A stretch of DNA of 64,000 nt. Source: CAIYPG01 sp903864555 (GTDB lineage Bacteria; Pseudomonadota; Gammaproteobacteria; Burkholderiales; SG8-39). The notes below the pieces were generated by a model. It was not told the DNA's origin, searched no databases, and saw only the letters and a program-made list of their open reading frames with translations. Within the stretch, counting starts at the first letter, position 1; every line of letters starts with the position of its first letter. Below, piece after piece: positions 62,371 through 64,000 of this stretch. The stretch covers positions 34,531 through 98,530 of the forward strand of contig CANJJT010000007.1 in assembly GCA_947474715.1 (NCBI GenBank). Direction: 5' to 3'. The position numbers and the translations under genes were made by a program.

Positions 62371-63342
62371 ATGCCACATGCAATTCAAATTCATCAAACC
62401 GGTGGCCCAGACAGGATGCAATGGGAGGAAGTCGATGTGGGTCGCCCTGGACCTGGGCAGGTGTTAGTACGCAACACGGCTGTCGGCCTTAACTTCATCG
62501 ACGTGTATCACCGCACCGGACTGTACCCCAACCCGCTGCCCTTCACGCCTGGCATGGAAGGGGCCGGTGTGGTGGAGGCGATCGGCCCGCGGGTGAAGGC
62601 GTTCAAGACAGGAGATCGCGTCGCTTATGCGAGCCCGATCGGTTCCTATGCCGAATCCTGCCTTCGCCCCGTTGACCGGCTGGTGAAAATTCCCGCTGGA
62701 ATCGATGACAAGGTAGCGGCGGCGATCATGCTGAAAGGCATGACGAGCTGGTACCTTTTACGGCGTACGTACAAGGTCAGGAAGGGAGACACGATACTCG
62801 TGCATGCAGCCGCTGGCGGCGTGGGTCAGATCCTGTGCCAATGGGCAAAGTATCTGGGCGCAACCGTGATCGGCACCGTGGGCAGCAAGGACAAGGCGAC
62901 ACTGGCAAAGCAGTGCGGCTGCAGGCATGTCATCGTCACCCCGGGTGAGAACCTGGTTGAGCGTGTCAGGGCGATCACCAAAGGCAAGGGGGTCCCAGTA
63001 GTTTATGACGGCATTGGCAAAGACACCTTCATGGATTCCCTGGATTGCCTGGCCCCGCTTGGCTTGATGGTCAGTTTCGGAAACGCCTCAGGACCCGTGA
63101 CCCAGTTCAATCCGGGCGTACTGGCACAGAAGGGATCCTTGTTCCTTACACGACCCACCCTCTTCAACTACACAGCGAAACGCGAAGATCTGCTGAAAGC
63201 AGCTAAGGAGCTATTCGCTGTAGTGAAGAAGGGGGCTGTGAAGATATCGATCAACCAGACCTACCCATTGCATGATGCCGCTCGTGCGCACAGCGACCTT
63301 GAAGGACGGCGGACTACCGGATCGACTGTGCTGTTGCCTTGA
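62371..63342 (+). CDS. Zinc-free NADPH:quinone oxidoreductase (QOR type)
   Basis: 323 residues from ATG 62371 (MPHAIQIHQTGGPDRMQWEE). Medium-chain dehydrogenase fold without zinc ligands: FIDVYHRTGLYPNPLPFTPG and MEGAGVVEAIG, then the NADPH motif ILVHAAAGGVGQILCQWAKY. It reduces quinones or other unsaturated carbonyls. It lies 98 nt after the Ldh2-type gene. The 210-nt stretch after it contains a strong hairpin at 63421 and nothing else recognisable. Confidence 0.9.
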   Translation: MPHAIQIHQTGGPDRMQWEEVDVGRPGPGQVLVRNTAVGLNFIDVYHRTGLYPNPLPFTPGMEGAGVVEAIGPRVKAFKTGDRVAYASPIGSYAESCLRPVDRLVKIPAGIDDKVAAAIMLKGMTSWYLLRRTYKVRKGDTILVHAAAGGVGQILCQWAKYLGATVIGTVGSKDKATLAKQCGCRHVIVTPGENLVERVRAITKGKGVPVVYDGIGKDTFMDSLDCLAPLGLMVSFGNASGPVTQFNPGVLAQKGSLFLTRPTLFNYTAKREDLLKAAKELFAVVKKGAVKISINQTYPLHDAARAHSDLEGRRTTGSTVLLP

Positions 63343-63420
63343 CGACTCAAGCAGGATTGTCGGGGTCAGTTGCTGCATGACAACAGCAGTCTTCATGGAT
63401 TTGAGGCGTGAAACAATCGG

Positions 63421-63469
63421 CCCCCCGTATTCGCAGCCTGGAGCGCTTGCTCTGCTGCGAACCTGGGGG
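63421..63469. repeat. 49-nt nested hairpin in intergenic space
   Basis: Nested arms: CCCCC with GGGGG, TTCGCAGC with GCTGCGAA (perfect 8 bp) and GAGC with GCTC around a GCTT loop. No T-run follows, so it is not a standard terminator. It resembles REP-type palindromes; no second copy was seen in the window. Confidence 0.5.
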
Positions 63470-63552
63470 AGAGAAGCCTCTGACAGAATCCCTGACAAAG
63501 CCCCCTCTTGTATGGTTAAACGGAGAATGCCTCTGTTTTTTGTAAACTACTA

Positions 63553-63792
63553 TCAGCCCTTGCGCTTGGGCCCCGGAGCCTGGGGCGGAATGTAGCCGGA
63601 GATGCGGCAGGCATAACCTTCTATCTTCTCACCGCCCTGGAACCGCATCACATAACACATGATCACTTCATTGGTAGCAGCTAGACGAGTCAGCATGGCT
63701 CTCACCTTCGGCAGGGACTCTCCAATTGCCTTGGCAATTTCAAAGTCCATAAGCTCGCCGCGTTTTTTCAGGTGCTGAAGAATGTTTTCCAA
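63553..63792 (-). CDS. Small winged-helix protein
   Basis: 79 residues. A winged-helix core fits MENILQHLKKRGELMDFEIA then KAIGESLPKVRAMLTRLAAT, followed by a two-strand wing around VIMCYVMRFQGGEKIEGYAC. The tail RISGYIPPQAPGPKRKG is proline-rich and basic. It resembles short FaeA/ArsR-like regulators found in betaproteobacteria, but targets are unknown. AGGAG lies 5-6 nt before the ATG. It sits between the last catabolic gene and the rRNA operon end. Confidence 0.7.
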   Translation of the reverse strand: MENILQHLKKRGELMDFEIAKAIGESLPKVRAMLTRLAATNEVIMCYVMRFQGGEKIEGYACRISGYIPPQAPGPKRKG

Positions 63793-63921
63793 TGCAACTC
63801 CTATCAGGTGATAGCGGATAAGGAATCATGGGTGATCACCTCAATGAGAGGAAAGGACACCTTTAAGCTGATCCGGGATTTGTCCATGCCTTGAAGACCT
63901 GCTATCCATCAAGGCCATAAA

Positions 63922-63952
63922 AAAAGGCCCTCCGGAAACCGGAGGGCCTTTT
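63922..63952 (-). terminator. Rho-independent terminator of the rRNA operon
   Basis: AAAAGGCCCTCCGG, an AAA loop, CCGGAGGGCCTTTT: a perfect 14-bp stem with A-run and T-run on the two sides, so it can work in both directions. It lies just after the 5S rRNA end on the minus strand. Confidence 0.9.
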
Positions 63953-63959
63953 GGATGGG

Positions 63960-64000
63960 GAGTCTGGCACTGACCTACTTTCGCATACGAATGCACACTA
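63960..64000 (-). rRNA. rrf: 5S rRNA, 3' end only
   Basis: On the minus strand the last 41 bases read TAGTGTGCATTCGTATGCGA, then AAGTAGGTCAGTGCCAGAC. This is the 3' domain of bacterial 5S rRNA (loop E/stem IV and the 3' strand of stem I). The rest of the gene, and presumably the 23S and 16S genes, lie beyond the window. The exact 3' end is set within a few bases by the GCCAGAC that would pair with the 5' end. Confidence 0.9.

Overview
The window is GC-rich Gram-negative DNA. The best fit is a betaproteobacterium of the Burkholderiales/Rhodocyclales type. The argument rests on gene order (lptD facing amgK-murU; dusB-fis-purH and purD-hemF; a hemYXDC block; argH facing an algZ/algR pair) and on a large expansion of Bug/TctC periplasmic binding proteins, which is typical of Burkholderiales. 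The genus cannot be named from the sequence alone.

The left half (1-30 kb) is mostly core chromosome. It runs: outer-membrane LPS assembly (lptD, cut by the window edge); cell-wall sugar recycling (amgK-murU); pepP-ubiH; the dusB-fis-purH-pagP-purD-hemF run, in which a lipid A palmitoyltransferase sits between two purine genes; a convergent haem block hemY-hemX-hemD-hemC with an M14 carboxypeptidase; and hemA-prfA-prmC-grxD. Six tetrapyrrole-pathway genes lie within about 8 kb. From 22.4 to 30.0 kb there is a signalling block. It holds a Ser/Thr kinase and a cyclic-nucleotide-binding module that look like one protein broken by an in-frame TGA, argH, an AlgZ/AlgR-type LytS/LytTR pair, an EAL protein with degenerate catalytic residues, and a NarL-type regulator with its PAS histidine kinase.

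The right half (30-63 kb) is accessory and catabolic. Two tandem fused CoA-transferases come first, then an exporter, a small protein and a methyltransferase. After that come twelve intact Bug/TctC solute-binding proteins and one decayed remnant, with no TctA or TctB membrane genes in the window. They are mixed with acyl-CoA dehydrogenases (one a two-domain fusion), dehydrogenases, MFS carriers, a cupin, a glutathione transferase, a GlcG/HbpS-like protein and a DsbC-like protein. The genes form three divergent modules pivoting at about 42.8-43.0, 49.7-49.9 and 61.15-61.27 kb. Each pivot has a short palindrome that could be an operator. The likely theme is uptake and CoA-dependent breakdown of organic acids; the substrates cannot be read from the sequence.

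Two decay or mobility events stand out. A 196-bp non-coding element with 28-bp inverted ends sits in the TAG stop codon of the decayed Bug gene, flanked by a TA duplication. The kinase/cNMP gene is interrupted by TGA where a Trp codon would be expected. The right edge holds a rho-independent terminator and the 3' end of a 5S rRNA gene on the minus strand, so an rRNA operon continues beyond the window.
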